Positions 44,906 through 54,570 of a DNA stretch of 64,000 bases are shown one piece after another. The stretch comes from Subtercola endophyticus (GTDB taxonomy: Bacteria > Actinomycetota > Actinomycetes > Actinomycetales > Microbacteriaceae): positions 1,798,001-1,862,000 of the forward strand of contig NZ_CP087997.1 in NCBI RefSeq assembly GCF_021044565.1, given 5' to 3'. Within the stretch, counting starts at the first letter, position 1, and the number at the start of each line of letters is the position of its first letter. The position numbers and the translations under genes were made by a program. A model generated the notes under the pieces. That model was given only the letters and a program-made list of their open reading frames with translations. It had not been told where the DNA came from and searched no databases.

Positions 44906-46258
44906 CTAACCGTAGAGCGGGCCGTTGTTCGCGAAGCGCGGTTCTATCGGCGCTGGGGCTCCCGCCCCCGGGTCGGTCGTCGCCTGGCCCGGGTTGAGAA
45001 TCACCCGCTGGCCTTCACCCGTGTGCAACAACATGCTGAGGTAGGGGTTGGTGTACGTCCAGCCGTAGATGTGGGTGCGCTCCACGGGCAGCGTTGTGGA
45101 GTCGAGGGCTGTCAGGCCGCCCTGTTGCACGGTGACGGCATCGAACTGGGCGAGCCAGTGCGTGAACGCTTCTGTTCGGTACGCGAACGGAATGCTCAAG
45201 GCCACGAGCAGCGCGAGGGCCGCGATCGAGAGCGACCGGGAATCGGGTTTCGCACGCGGCCGGACTTCGCGAAATCCGACGCAGAGCAACACCACGAAGA
45301 GGGCTACACCGGCGAGGGCTCGAGACGCGTAGTGCATCCACGGTTCCGGCCACGGCACGGCGACAACGATGAACAGGCATCCTGCGACCATCAGAACCGT
45401 GCCGATGCGCTGCACCAGTGGCGGCGCGAACAGCCAGAGCACCACGAAAAGACCCGCGACGAGCAGCGAGTAGCCGAAGGCCTGGTCGTAGTGAAGCGGA
45501 TACAGAACATCTGCGGCGCTGCCGAAATTGCTCGCGTCGCGCGGGAACAGAATCCAGTAGGTGCTGTACACCACGGCGAGCCCGTAGGTGCCCACGAGCA
45601 TCCAGAACCAGGGTCGACCGAGCGCCCGGCGGTGGATGATCGCCAGCACGATGAGCGCCGGACCGAGATACACGAGCGATTCGTACGAGGCGATCAGCAC
45701 GACCGCAGAGAGCAAAAGCGCCACGCGGGCAACCGGATGCCCGGGGGCGGCGATGATCAGCGCGGCACTCAAGGCGACCAGCCCGTAGGCGAGGTTGTAT
45801 TCGCCGACCGAGATGAAGCCGGAGTTGAGAAAGGTGACGGCGAAGGCGACCACGAACATCCAGAACGACCGTTTTCGCCGCAGAACGAGCAAGGCCACCG
45901 CCCATAAGAGCACAGGAAGAGCGCCGGTTCCGAAACTCTCGATGCGCGCCAGGGTCGGAACGTCTCGCACGCCGGCCGTGATAGCGCCCAGCAGCGGCGC
46001 TTGCGTCACCAGCTGTGCGAGAAACCTCGACGGATAGAGAAAGAAGGAGCCGGAGCTGAGCACCGACCAGAGGTAGAAGCTGCCGTCGGCGACGAGCCCG
46101 CGCGCCGCCCACACGCTCTGCGCGGCGAGAACGACGAGAACGGCCACCGCGCCGAAACGTGCCGATCGCTCGATTCGTGTCGACAACCGCTGCTCGTTCT
46201 CGCCGCGGTCGCCGCGAGTTCGAGTCATCGGCGAGTCGTCGAACGTCACGCTGGTCAT
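44906..46258 (-). CDS. Multi-pass membrane protein of unknown function
   Basis: 450 residues. About 40 hydrophilic residues, then some 10-11 hydrophobic helices up to residue 355, then a soluble tail (FAYRTEAFTHWLAQFDAVTVQQGG ... LHTGEGQRVILNPGQATT). The layout resembles membrane glycosyltransferase-type or Gtr-like proteins with a C-terminal external domain, but I see no catalytic motif. Divergent from the beta-helix exoprotein gene with 72 bp between, so a common surface-polymer role is possible though unproven. Confidence 0.8.
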   Translation of the reverse strand: MTSVTFDDSPMTRTRGDRGENEQRLSTRIERSARFGAVAVLVVLAAQSVWAARGLVADGSFYLWSVLSSGSFFLYPSRFLAQLVTQAPLLGAITAGVRDVPTLARIESFGTGALPVLLWAVALLVLRRKRSFWMFVVAFAVTFLNSGFISVGEYNLAYGLVALSAALIIAAPGHPVARVALLLSAVVLIASYESLVYLGPALIVLAIIHRRALGRPWFWMLVGTYGLAVVYSTYWILFPRDASNFGSAADVLYPLHYDQAFGYSLLVAGLFVVLWLFAPPLVQRIGTVLMVAGCLFIVVAVPWPEPWMHYASRALAGVALFVVLLCVGFREVRPRAKPDSRSLSIAALALLVALSIPFAYRTEAFTHWLAQFDAVTVQQGGLTALDSTTLPVERTHIYGWTYTNPYLSMLLHTGEGQRVILNPGQATTDPGAGAPAPIEPRFANNGPLYG

Positions 46259-46330
46259 CTGATCCCCACAGTCAGGTATCTGAATACTCTACTGAGGGGA
46301 ACGCCCTCCGAACGCCCTAGGCTCGAAGCC

Positions 46331-47656
46331 ATGGACGATGACCGGGCCGCCCGCAAACAGTCGCGTCGCGGCATGCTGGCCGGACTCGTGGGGCTGGCCG
46401 TCGGGGTGGTCGCAATTCCTCAGGCGGCCGACGCAGCAGCCGGGTCTGCCGCGGCCGGGCCGTCGCGCTCGTCGGCCCTCGGCTGGGACGTGACTGACGC
46501 AGCCTTTGGAGCCGTCGCCGACGGAGTCGCCGACGACACGTCTTCTATTCGTAGCGCACTGAAGGCGGCTGGCATCGCCGGGGGTGGAACCGTCACTCTG
46601 CCCGCCGGAACCTACCGAGTGTCGTCGAAGCTCATCGTGCCCCCGGGCGTCACCGTCTCGGGCGCAAGCAAGTACGGCAGTACCGTCGCCACCTCCAGCC
46701 CCAGCTCCGGCGTGTTCGTTCTGCAGAACGCATCGGGCATCACGAATCTGCAGATCACCTCGTCGGTCGCCCAGACCTCGGGCGTCACGATCGACATTCG
46801 AGGCAGCTCAGCCTTCGTCGACAACTGCCAGATCACCCAATACTTCGTTGCCATCTCGGTCGGCACTCCCGAGGCCGGCCGTGTGGTGGGCTCTCGTATC
46901 TCTGACGTCAATCTCTATGGTCCGAGCATCCGCAGCGGGGCGGGAGCCATTCAGTTTCTGCACTACTCGAGCTTTCAAGTGACGGGTTGTGTGGTCGCCG
47001 GGCCGGATGCCGGAACCCAGCCGTCGTTCGGAATCCGGATTCGCAACGGCGACACCGGAACCATCTCTGACACGAACATCACCAAGCACGGGCGTGCGCT
47101 GCAGATCGACACTCCCGCGGGCGAGAAGAGTTTCGCCATTCACGCGTCGAACTCGCTCTTCGACTCGGCGGGCCGAACAGCCGACGGGGTGACCGTCAGC
47201 TCGGCCGAGATCTCTCCCGCGGGAGAGGTCTACGACACGAAATTCTCGAATTGCTGGTTCGGTCTGTCGACCGATCAATCGGGATGCACGGTAGCCCCTA
47301 CCTCGGCCGGACTCGTCGACGGGCTCACGTTCACCGGCTGCGAGTTCGTCGGCAACGCCGACTCGGGGCTCCGTTGTGTCGGAACAGGCGTGCGCAACTG
47401 GCTGGTCACGGGCGGGTACTCGTCGGGTAACCGCAGTGCGGGCATCCACTCTGCCGACGCCTGCGGCAGCTTCACGATCAGCGGGCACCGCGCCGGCCCG
47501 AGCGGCAACTTCGGCCCGAACCGCTGGGGAATGGTGATCGATTCGGGTGCCGACCAGTACGTCGTGGTGGGCAACAACCTCATCGGCAACACCGCAGGGT
47601 CGCTGTTCGACGGCGGCAGCGGGCCCGCGACAGTGATCGCCAACAACCTCGTCTGA
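46331..47656 (+). CDS. Secreted right-handed beta-helix (pectate-lyase-like) protein
   Basis: 441 residues. Twin-arginine-like signal (SRRGMLAGLVGLAVGVVAIPQAADA), then DVTDAAFGAVADGVADDTSSIRSALKAAG, the N-terminal motif of pectate-lyase-3/phage-tailspike beta helices, then repeated strands rich in Gly/Asn/Ser (ISDTNITKHG, FSNCWFGLS, FTGCEFVGN, VVGNNLIGN). Probably a polysaccharide-binding or -cleaving exoprotein; catalytic residues cannot be pinned. TAGGCT lies 7 nt before the ATG. Confidence 0.83.
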   Translation: MDDDRAARKQSRRGMLAGLVGLAVGVVAIPQAADAAAGSAAAGPSRSSALGWDVTDAAFGAVADGVADDTSSIRSALKAAGIAGGGTVTLPAGTYRVSSKLIVPPGVTVSGASKYGSTVATSSPSSGVFVLQNASGITNLQITSSVAQTSGVTIDIRGSSAFVDNCQITQYFVAISVGTPEAGRVVGSRISDVNLYGPSIRSGAGAIQFLHYSSFQVTGCVVAGPDAGTQPSFGIRIRNGDTGTISDTNITKHGRALQIDTPAGEKSFAIHASNSLFDSAGRTADGVTVSSAEISPAGEVYDTKFSNCWFGLSTDQSGCTVAPTSAGLVDGLTFTGCEFVGNADSGLRCVGTGVRNWLVTGGYSSGNRSAGIHSADACGSFTISGHRAGPSGNFGPNRWGMVIDSGADQYVVVGNNLIGNTAGSLFDGGSGPATVIANNLV

Positions 47657-47697
47657 GCGCTTTTCGATGCGGCGCCCACACCCGCTACATTGTGTCT

Positions 47698-48654
47698 ATG
47701 GATGACCAGACGTGGGCACGCACGCCGATCGAACCGCAGAGCGTCAACGCTCCCCTCTCGACTGCCGCGATCTTTCTCGTGGTCACGATCAACGAGGGCG
47801 ACGAAGCCGCTGCGACGGCTCGCGATGTGATCTCCGACATCGGCGGACTGGTGCGCGCCGTCGGCTTTCGCGACCTGGGCGGGCACCTGTCGTGCAACGT
47901 GGGAATCGGGGCATCCGCCTGGTCACGCTTCGGCCAGACCTCGAAGCCGGGCCAGCTCGACCGGTTTCATGCGATTCCGGGGTTCAAGCACACGGCGCCG
48001 GCGACCCCGGGTGATCTGCTCTTTCACATCAGGGGCGAGCGGCCCGACCAGTGCTTCGAACTCGAACGGCTGCTGCTGGGCAAGCTCGGCTCCGCAGTGA
48101 CAGTCGAAGACGAGGTGCAAGGCTTCCGTTACTTCGACTCGCGCGACCTGCTGGGTTTTGTCGACGGAACAGAGAACCCCACGGGCGCCTCGATGATGCA
48201 GGCCTCGCTCATCGGCGACGAAGACCCCGACTTCGCCGGCGGCAGCTACGTGGTGGTGCAGAAATACCTGCACGATCTCACAGCCTGGGGCGCGCTCAGC
48301 ACCGAGCAGCAAGAGGCCATCATCGGCCGCACCAAGGCCGACAACGTCGAGCTCGATGACGACGCCGCGCCGCGCAAGTCGCACAAGTCGCTGAATACGA
48401 TCGTCGACGAGCAGGGCGTCGAGCATGACATTCTGCGTGACAACATGCCGTTCGGCCGGCCGGGTCAAGGCGAATTCGGCACCTACTTCATCGGATACGC
48501 CAAGAATCTCTGGGTGATCGACCACATGCTGCGGCGCATGTTCATCGGCGACCCGGTGGGCGACTACGATCGCATTCTCGATTTCTCGACCGCGGTGACG
48601 GGGTCGACGTACTTCGTTCCGTCGAACGACGTGCTCGAGGGCCTGGCCCCGTGA
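47698..48654 (+). CDS. Dye-decolorizing (DyP-type) heme peroxidase
   Basis: 318 residues. GFVDGTENP near residue 152 is the GxxDG motif holding the distal Asp; SHKSLNTIVDEQGVEHDILRDNMPFG supplies the proximal heme His and the distal Arg. No Tat signal, so cytoplasmic, and it may be an encapsulin cargo, though no encapsulin gene is near and the C-terminus (DVLEGLAP) is not an obvious targeting tail. TACATT lies 6 nt before the ATG at 47698; a GTG two codons earlier is less likely. Confidence 0.93.
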   Translation: MDDQTWARTPIEPQSVNAPLSTAAIFLVVTINEGDEAAATARDVISDIGGLVRAVGFRDLGGHLSCNVGIGASAWSRFGQTSKPGQLDRFHAIPGFKHTAPATPGDLLFHIRGERPDQCFELERLLLGKLGSAVTVEDEVQGFRYFDSRDLLGFVDGTENPTGASMMQASLIGDEDPDFAGGSYVVVQKYLHDLTAWGALSTEQQEAIIGRTKADNVELDDDAAPRKSHKSLNTIVDEQGVEHDILRDNMPFGRPGQGEFGTYFIGYAKNLWVIDHMLRRMFIGDPVGDYDRILDFSTAVTGSTYFVPSNDVLEGLAP

Positions 48655-48722
48655 TCGGGCGGCACTCGGCGCTTGCCGAACGTCGAGCTTAGCGTCAGCT
48701 TCAGCGCACTAAACTCCTCAAC

Positions 48723-50162
48723 ATGGATGAGCCCGCAACCTCGCCGCAGCACGACCCGCTCATCGGTTCGCTGCGCCGCGCGGTCGAGGCCTCGCCCGGC
48801 GACATCCATCTGCGTCTGCTGCTCGGCCAGTTGCTGCTGAAGGCGGGGTCGGCGGGTGATGCCATCGCGCAGGCCGCGAGCATCCTGCAGCTGGCGCCCG
48901 GCAACGCGGATGCCCGGCAGCTCATGACCGAAGCGTTCGCCGCCCCGGCCGTCGCCGTCGCGGCAGAGCCCGTAACCGCTGAGCCCATCACGTCTTCTGA
49001 ACTCGTAGGCCCGCTTGCCACCAGCGTGCCGACTGCGGCCGAACCGGTCTCGCCCGACCCCGCCGAGCAGGCTGCTCCCAGCCCCGAAGCCCTCGAAACC
49101 CCCACCTCGCCCGACCCCGCCGAGCACGCGGCACCAGGCCCAGAAGCCCCCGAAACCCCCACCGCCCCCGAGCCGCCGGCCAGTGCCGAGCCCGACTTCG
49201 ACTGGAGCGCCGCCGAGAACGACGTGCACGAACTGGCCCAGCCGATGTTCGTCGACTCCGCCCCCACCGTGGCGCCCGGATCCTCGTTCGACATTGAGCG
49301 TTTTGTCATCACCCTGGCCGATGTCGGCGGCATGAAGGCCGTCAAAGACCGGCTCAACGCCGCCTTTCTCGCTCCGCTGAAAAATCCCGAACTGCGAAAG
49401 CTCTACTCGAAGAGCCTCAAGGGCGGCCTGCTCATGTACGGCCCTCCCGGCTGCGGCAAGACGTTCATCGCCCGCGCCATCGCCGGCGAACTCGGCGCCC
49501 ACTTCTTGAACATCGGCCTGGCCGACATACTCGACCCCATGCTCGGCAACAGCGAGCAGAACGTGCACGAAGCGTTCGAGCTGGCCCGGCGCGAGGCCCC
49601 GTGCGTGATCTTCTTCGACGAGATCGACGCCCTCGGCCAGCGCCGCAGCCAGACCCGCAACAGCGCGCTGCGCGGCACCGTGAACCAGCTGCTCACCGAG
49701 CTCGACGGCGTGGCCGACCAGAACGAAGGCGTCTTCGTGCTCGCGGCCACGAACCAGCCGTGGGACGTCGACCCGGCCCTCCGCCGCCCCGGCCGGTTCG
49801 ACCGCACCGTGCTGGTGCTGCCGCCCGACGAAGAGGCGCGCGAGTCGATCTTTCGCTACCACCTGCAGCACCGGCCCGTCGAAGGCATCGAGCTGCAGGC
49901 TCTCGCCCGGGCATCCGCGGGACTCTCAGGCGCCGATATCGCCTACGTGTGCGAGGTGGCGGCGGAGCACGCGCTCATCGACAGCGCGAGCACGGGCGTG
50001 CTGCGCATGATCGGCATGAAAGACGTGACCGATGCGCTCTCTGAAGTCACCGCGTCGACCTCGAGCTGGCTCGACAGTGCTCGCAATGTGGTGCTCTTCG
50101 GCGACGACGACGGCACCTACGCCGAGCTGAAGGCGTACCTCAAGAAGGCCAAGCGGCTGTGA
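48723..50162 (+). CDS. AAA+ ATPase with N-terminal TPR segment
   Basis: 479 residues. Residues 8-70 form two TPR-like helix pairs (LIGSLRRAVEASPGDIHLRLLLGQLLLKAG); 75-160 are Pro/Ala/Glu repeats, partly tandem (SPDPAEQAAP, SPDPAEHAAP); then a Cdc48/FtsH-type AAA+ domain: GPPGCGKT (about 240), CVIFFDEIDAL, sensor ATNQPWDVD, arginine fingers RRPGRFDR, and a C-terminal lid. It has no peptidase domain. TAAACT is 7 nt before the ATG. The next gene, 43 bp on, is a TPR membrane protein, so the two probably form one module. Confidence 0.88.
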   Translation: MDEPATSPQHDPLIGSLRRAVEASPGDIHLRLLLGQLLLKAGSAGDAIAQAASILQLAPGNADARQLMTEAFAAPAVAVAAEPVTAEPITSSELVGPLATSVPTAAEPVSPDPAEQAAPSPEALETPTSPDPAEHAAPGPEAPETPTAPEPPASAEPDFDWSAAENDVHELAQPMFVDSAPTVAPGSSFDIERFVITLADVGGMKAVKDRLNAAFLAPLKNPELRKLYSKSLKGGLLMYGPPGCGKTFIARAIAGELGAHFLNIGLADILDPMLGNSEQNVHEAFELARREAPCVIFFDEIDALGQRRSQTRNSALRGTVNQLLTELDGVADQNEGVFVLAATNQPWDVDPALRRPGRFDRTVLVLPPDEEARESIFRYHLQHRPVEGIELQALARASAGLSGADIAYVCEVAAEHALIDSASTGVLRMIGMKDVTDALSEVTASTSSWLDSARNVVLFGDDDGTYAELKAYLKKAKRL

Positions 50163-50205
50163 CACGCGCGCGGCCGGCAGCAGCACTCCCGAGCGGGGGT
50201 GCACG

Positions 50206-51291
50206 ATGACGAGCGAGAACCCGGCACAAGCCTCCGATTCCGCCCTGCTGCACGCGCGCACCTACCTCTCGCTCGGCAAGCCGGCGGATGCCCTGCGAGC
50301 GCTCGCGGCCCATCTCGCCACGCATCCCGACGACGAACGGGGCCTGTGCCTCGCCAGCCAGGCCCATCTGGTGTCGGGCGAGCCCGCTCGCGCCCTGGAG
50401 GCCGCCCAGCGTGCCGCCGCCCTCACTCCCGAAAACGAGTGGGCCTGGCGACTCGTGGCGCTGTCGTACTCCAAACTCGGGCGGCACGCCGAAGCGCGAG
50501 CCGCCGCTGCGACGGCGCTGGCGATCGCTCCGCAGCTCTGGGTCACCCATGCGCAGGTGGCGCAAGTCGATATCGCCGCCAAGCGCATCACGGCCGAATC
50601 CCGCCTCGCTGCACGCGAAGCGACACGGCTGGCGCCGATGGAGCCGGATGCCCATCTCACGGCAGGCAACGTGGCCCTGGCCTCACACGACTGGAGCACG
50701 GCCGAAAGCGCGTTCCGCTCGGCGCTGAAGCTCGAGCCCGGCCATGCCGCGGCGCGCAACAACCTCTCGCTCGTGCTGCTTCGGCAGGGCAAGGCCGGCA
50801 GTGCTGCTGCCGGGTTTGTCGACATTCTCGCCACCGACCCCGACTCCGAGGTCGCGGTGCGCAACCTGAGGGCGGTCGCCGCCGTGGCACTGCGGCACCT
50901 GCACTTCGTGCTCTGGGTGGCTTTCGCCATCGTCACCGTGGCGTTCTCGAGCGCGAGCCAATCCGACGGCTCGCCGATGTACGGCATCGTCTGGTCGGAC
51001 TTTCTGGCTCTCGTCGCGGCCGTGTCGGGCATCGTGGTGCTCGTGTATGTGCTGCGTCTGAGGCGATCGGCGGGCGCCAGGTTCGGGCAGTTCATCCGCA
51101 GCGTGCCCCGGCTCGACCGGCTGCTCACCGTGTGGGCGGGGCTGCTGGCGGTCGACTACCTGCTGATGGTTGCGGCCTGCTTCACCTCGGTGCATTTCGC
51201 TCAGCTGCTCTACCTGCTGGCCGGCGGCATACTCGTGGCCGGCTCTGTCGTCGTGATTGTGCGGCGCAACCGCGGTCGCGTTCGAATCTGA
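50206..51291 (+). CDS. TPR-repeat membrane protein, partner of the AAA+ ATPase
   Basis: 361 residues. Five to six TPR units (residues 10-215: LLHARTYLSLGKPADALRALAAHL, RGLCLASQAHLVSGEPARALEAA, WRLVALSYSKLGRHAEARAAA and so on), then four membrane helices (about 230-250, 262-285, 308-328, 335-352). The N-terminal TPR domain should face the cytosol. GGGGGTG precedes the ATG. Role unknown; the adjoining ATPase also carries TPR, suggesting a membrane-docked remodelling complex. Confidence 0.82.
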   Translation: MTSENPAQASDSALLHARTYLSLGKPADALRALAAHLATHPDDERGLCLASQAHLVSGEPARALEAAQRAAALTPENEWAWRLVALSYSKLGRHAEARAAAATALAIAPQLWVTHAQVAQVDIAAKRITAESRLAAREATRLAPMEPDAHLTAGNVALASHDWSTAESAFRSALKLEPGHAAARNNLSLVLLRQGKAGSAAAGFVDILATDPDSEVAVRNLRAVAAVALRHLHFVLWVAFAIVTVAFSSASQSDGSPMYGIVWSDFLALVAAVSGIVVLVYVLRLRRSAGARFGQFIRSVPRLDRLLTVWAGLLAVDYLLMVAACFTSVHFAQLLYLLAGGILVAGSVVVIVRRNRGRVRI

Positions 51292-51436
51292 GTTTCTCAG
51301 TTTCTGAACAGCTGAAGAGCTGAAGAGCCGAGCATCCGCCCGGCGCGGCGCAGCTTATTCATAGACTTGCCCTCTACGGTCGGGGGTTGTACCGAAACGG
51401 CCGCGCAGCGGCGGCCGCGATAAACGAGGAGTTTTC

Positions 51437-52372
51437 GTGCCGCCAACCGACTACGAAGCCGAACTGCGTGGCCTGCCGAAAAAGGAGCGCAAGGCGCTAC
51501 AGCGGGAGTTCTTGCGCATTCAGCGCGAAGACGAGCGCAAACGTCGCCGGCGCAACAAGATCATTCTGCGCACGAGTCTCATCACCGTCGGAGTTGCCGC
51601 CATCGCCATCGCCGCCCTCGTCATCGTGAACAACGTACGTGCGGGGCTCGCGGGCCCCGCCAACATGGCCAGCGACGGCGTAGCGTTCACCGGCAGCAGC
51701 AGCGACGGAACGGCTGCCAACGCGACCATCACGGCTGCGACCTCGTCGGCCTTGCAGGTCGGCCAGACTCCCACCCCGACAGTTCTCGATACGAGCACCG
51801 GCGTGCTCAGGATTGTTCTCTACGTCGACTACGCGAGCGCCGACGCGGCGAGCTTCGAGAAGACGAATGCCTCGAACGTACAAGGCTGGGTGGGTCAGGG
51901 CTACGCCTCGCTCGAGATCCATCCCGTCGCGCTGAACAGCACCGACGGCAATGATCCATCGACCCGGGCGGCGAATGCCGTCGCCTGCGTCGCGAACACC
52001 ACACCCGACGCCGTCATCGCGGTGCACAACGCCCTCATCGCCGACCAGGCGACCATTGCGAGCGCCGGACTGACCGACGCCGATCTGGTCACCCTCGTCA
52101 CAAAGGCCGGAGCGACAGATGCGGCCATCTCGAAGTGCATCACCGACAACGAGTTCGACAACTGGGTGAGCGACGCCACGGCTCGCGCCAAGGCGAGCGT
52201 GCCGAACTCCGACGTGCCCGCCCTCACGAAGGTTCCCCTGGTCTTGATCGACGGCACGAGCTACACCGGCTCCCTCACCGACGCCACCGCCTTCGAGACC
52301 TTCGTGAGCGACACCTACGCGAAGAACACTCCCGCCAGCACCGCCACACCCACTCCCACACCGACCCCCTAG
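51437..52372 (+). CDS. Membrane-anchored DsbA-like protein lacking the CxxC motif
   Basis: 311 residues. Basic cytosolic head (KKERKALQREFLRIQREDERKRRRRNK), one membrane helix (45-65), then an extracytoplasmic thioredoxin-fold domain: LRIVLYVDYASADAASFEKTNA, NAVACVANTTPDAV, AISKCITDNEF, VPLVLIDGTSYTGSL. In DsbA_4 proteins the first segment is DYxCPxC; here it reads DYASADA with no cysteine, so oxidoreductase activity is unlikely. A Pro/Thr tail ends the chain. GTG start with GAGGAG upstream. Probably a structural or chaperone derivative. Confidence 0.83.
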   Translation: MPPTDYEAELRGLPKKERKALQREFLRIQREDERKRRRRNKIILRTSLITVGVAAIAIAALVIVNNVRAGLAGPANMASDGVAFTGSSSDGTAANATITAATSSALQVGQTPTPTVLDTSTGVLRIVLYVDYASADAASFEKTNASNVQGWVGQGYASLEIHPVALNSTDGNDPSTRAANAVACVANTTPDAVIAVHNALIADQATIASAGLTDADLVTLVTKAGATDAAISKCITDNEFDNWVSDATARAKASVPNSDVPALTKVPLVLIDGTSYTGSLTDATAFETFVSDTYAKNTPASTATPTPTPTP

Positions 52373-52449
52373 CCCGGGCTCCTAGCTCCGAAGGGCGGCG
52401 CACAGCGCGCTTTCACCCAACGACAAGCGAGATGCGGCACAGTGGAGGC

Positions 52450-52899
52450 ATGTTCCGACGCCACCCGCTGCTGAGCGCCTTCACCATCGCCTACCTCGGC
52501 GTGGTGGCGTGGGTGACGCTCGGCCCGCAGCCGCTCGACAACAAAGCCGAGGGGCTGCTCTTTCAGGTGCTGCGCTTCTTCGGCCGGCACGCCTCGACCG
52601 ACTGGATCACCTACGACCGAGTGGAGTTCACGGCGAACATCGCCATGTTCTTTCCCATCGGGCTGTTTTTTCTGCTGCTGTTCGGCCGGCGGCAGTGGTG
52701 GCTCGCGATACTCGTCGGTTTTCTCATGACGGTGAGCATCGAAACGGCCCAGCTGTTCTTGCCGGGCCGTGTCTCTGATCTGCGCGACGTGGTGTCGAAC
52801 ACCGTCGGCGCGACGATCGGCGTGCTCACCGGCCTGGTGCTGACGGCCGCGAAAGCGCGGCGACTGCGCAAGCAGCGATCGCTCGCGGCGCCTGCCTAG
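52450..52899 (+). CDS. VanZ family membrane protein
   Basis: 149 residues, four membrane helices. NIAMFFPIGLFFLLLFG and MTVSIETAQLFLPGRVSDLRDVVSNTVGATIGVLTGL match the VanZ core, with the conserved E-x2-Q and R-x-xD-x2-D segment. VanZ proteins give low-level teicoplanin resistance in some bacteria, but most chromosomal members have unknown roles in the cell envelope. GGAGG precedes the ATG. It follows the DsbA-like gene by 77 bp. Confidence 0.9.
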   Translation: MFRRHPLLSAFTIAYLGVVAWVTLGPQPLDNKAEGLLFQVLRFFGRHASTDWITYDRVEFTANIAMFFPIGLFFLLLFGRRQWWLAILVGFLMTVSIETAQLFLPGRVSDLRDVVSNTVGATIGVLTGLVLTAAKARRLRKQRSLAAPA

Positions 52900-52937
52900 G
52901 GGTCACCGAGGGTCGCTGGCGGCCCGCCTCAGCGAGG

Positions 52938-54515
52938 TCAGACCAGCCCGTATCGGGCGGCGGCAGCTTCCGCTTCTTCGCGATTCGCGACGCCCAGCTT
53001 GCGGTAGACACTGCGCAGCTGCGACTTGATGGTGTTGTGGCTCACCTGAAGTGTGGCGGCGATGTCGGCGACGGATGCGCCGCGGCGCAGTTCCGCCAGC
53101 ACCGACCTCTCACGGGGTGAGAGCGGCGCGATCGTGATCGGCGCCGGCGCGAAAATACCGCGCTCCAGCGCCTGCTCGACGACCTCACGACCGCCCGGAA
53201 TCGTATCGAAGTCGATCAACGACGCGAGCCGCGCGAGATCACCCCGAGAGATCACCGTCAACACCGTGAGCAGTCCGTCACGCACGACGGAGTGCACGAC
53301 GCGTTCGAACACCTGAACGGCCCGCTCGTCGTCGCCGGCGTGCATCGCGCACACGGCATTCACCAGCAGCGCGGAAGCCAGTGGCGCGAGTCGAGCGTCG
53401 TCGAGGGCGATCAGCGCGGCGGCGAACCGACCGGCGGCCGCGTCATCTGCCGCGACGAGTTCGATGGCCGCCTGCTCCACGAGCATCGATTGTGAGAAGC
53501 GCTTCTGCGAGGTCAGGTACCCGGTCACGATCTGCCGCGCCCGATCAGGGTGCTGCAGTGCCAGATGCGCCTGCACGCGGGCTCGAGTGAGCACTTGGGC
53601 GTTGAGCCCCGACTCGCTCAGTGCCGGCGGGTTTCGCTGCACTGCGCTCGCGATCGAGCTGAGCAGCTCTCGCGCCTGCCAGGCGTCGCCCACCAGCCGG
53701 CTGCGCAGAAACAGTTCCACCGCCCAGTACTCCGGCGACAGAGTGACGTCGACATCGGAATCCAGAATCTCGGTCGCCTCGGCATAACGAAGCTCGCCGT
53801 AAAGCAGTAACACTCGGGCGAAGTGCGCCGTCGTGGCGTTGCGCGTTCCCTGCCAGCTCTCCGCGGCGGGCATGCGGCCCAGCCACGACCGTGCTTCGTC
53901 GAAATAGCCCGACAACGCCGAAAGCCACGCGAGTGCGCCGGCGGCCTTGGCCGTCACGAGCTCGTCACCGGCCACCACCGCGAGGTCGTAGGCGTCGCGG
54001 TATTCCCGATACGCCGCAGGACCTTGGGCTGCGAACTCTCGCGCCTTTCCCCAGTGGAAGACGAGTTCGGGCAGCGCCGGCTGCAGTTGCTTCAGCACGT
54101 CTTCGGTGGCGTCGGTCAACACCTCGCGCGCTTCATCCACGCTCTCGGCGGCAAGCACGAACTGGCCCGCCGAGCGCCGGGCGCCGCTACGGCTGGTCAG
54201 GCGGGCGAGCACATCGAGCAGGGCTTCCGGATGCCCTGCCGCGGCCTGATCTCGAAATTGCACCGGGCGCGGTGCGTCACCCGAGGGAATGAACTCGACG
54301 TAGCTGCGAGCGGCCGCAAGCCGCGGATTCTCGGCGATCACCACGGGCGGCAGGGCCGCGAGCGCCGTGCGCAGCACGGCGATGTCGGCCGCCATGATGC
54401 TCGACCAGTGCTGCTCGATCAGGTCGACCGCGTCGGCCCATCGCCCGGCGTCGACGGCTGAAGCCAATTGCTCGGCCCGATCGTCTTGCGGTCGACCCAC
54501 ACCGTCATTCCCCAC
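52938..54515 (-). CDS. LuxR family transcriptional regulator with long helical sensor region
   Basis: 525 residues. The C-terminal HTH (LSPRERSVLAELRRGASVADIAATLQVSHNTIKSQLRSVYRKLGVANREEA) is a LuxR/NarL motif. The preceding 450 residues are all-helical and TPR/MalT-like but without a P-loop, so this is not a full LAL/MalT ATPase regulator. GTG at 54515 is chosen because CATAAT lies 6 nt upstream, predicting a leaderless mRNA; the frame continues open to 54650. Target genes unknown; VanZ is convergent and the SGNH hydrolase gene lies directly upstream on the same strand. Confidence 0.85.
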   Translation of the reverse strand: MGNDGVGRPQDDRAEQLASAVDAGRWADAVDLIEQHWSSIMAADIAVLRTALAALPPVVIAENPRLAAARSYVEFIPSGDAPRPVQFRDQAAAGHPEALLDVLARLTSRSGARRSAGQFVLAAESVDEAREVLTDATEDVLKQLQPALPELVFHWGKAREFAAQGPAAYREYRDAYDLAVVAGDELVTAKAAGALAWLSALSGYFDEARSWLGRMPAAESWQGTRNATTAHFARVLLLYGELRYAEATEILDSDVDVTLSPEYWAVELFLRSRLVGDAWQARELLSSIASAVQRNPPALSESGLNAQVLTRARVQAHLALQHPDRARQIVTGYLTSQKRFSQSMLVEQAAIELVAADDAAAGRFAAALIALDDARLAPLASALLVNAVCAMHAGDDERAVQVFERVVHSVVRDGLLTVLTVISRGDLARLASLIDFDTIPGGREVVEQALERGIFAPAPITIAPLSPRERSVLAELRRGASVADIAATLQVSHNTIKSQLRSVYRKLGVANREEAEAAAARYGLV

Positions 54516-54570
54516 GACCTCATTATGGTACGAGAGCCGAGCCCTAGGCGCACAAACGCGAGAATCGGGT

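Noticed and set aside
47698..48654. Encapsulin cargo system around the DyP peroxidase
   Set aside because: No encapsulin shell gene in the window and no clear cargo-loading tail on the peroxidase.
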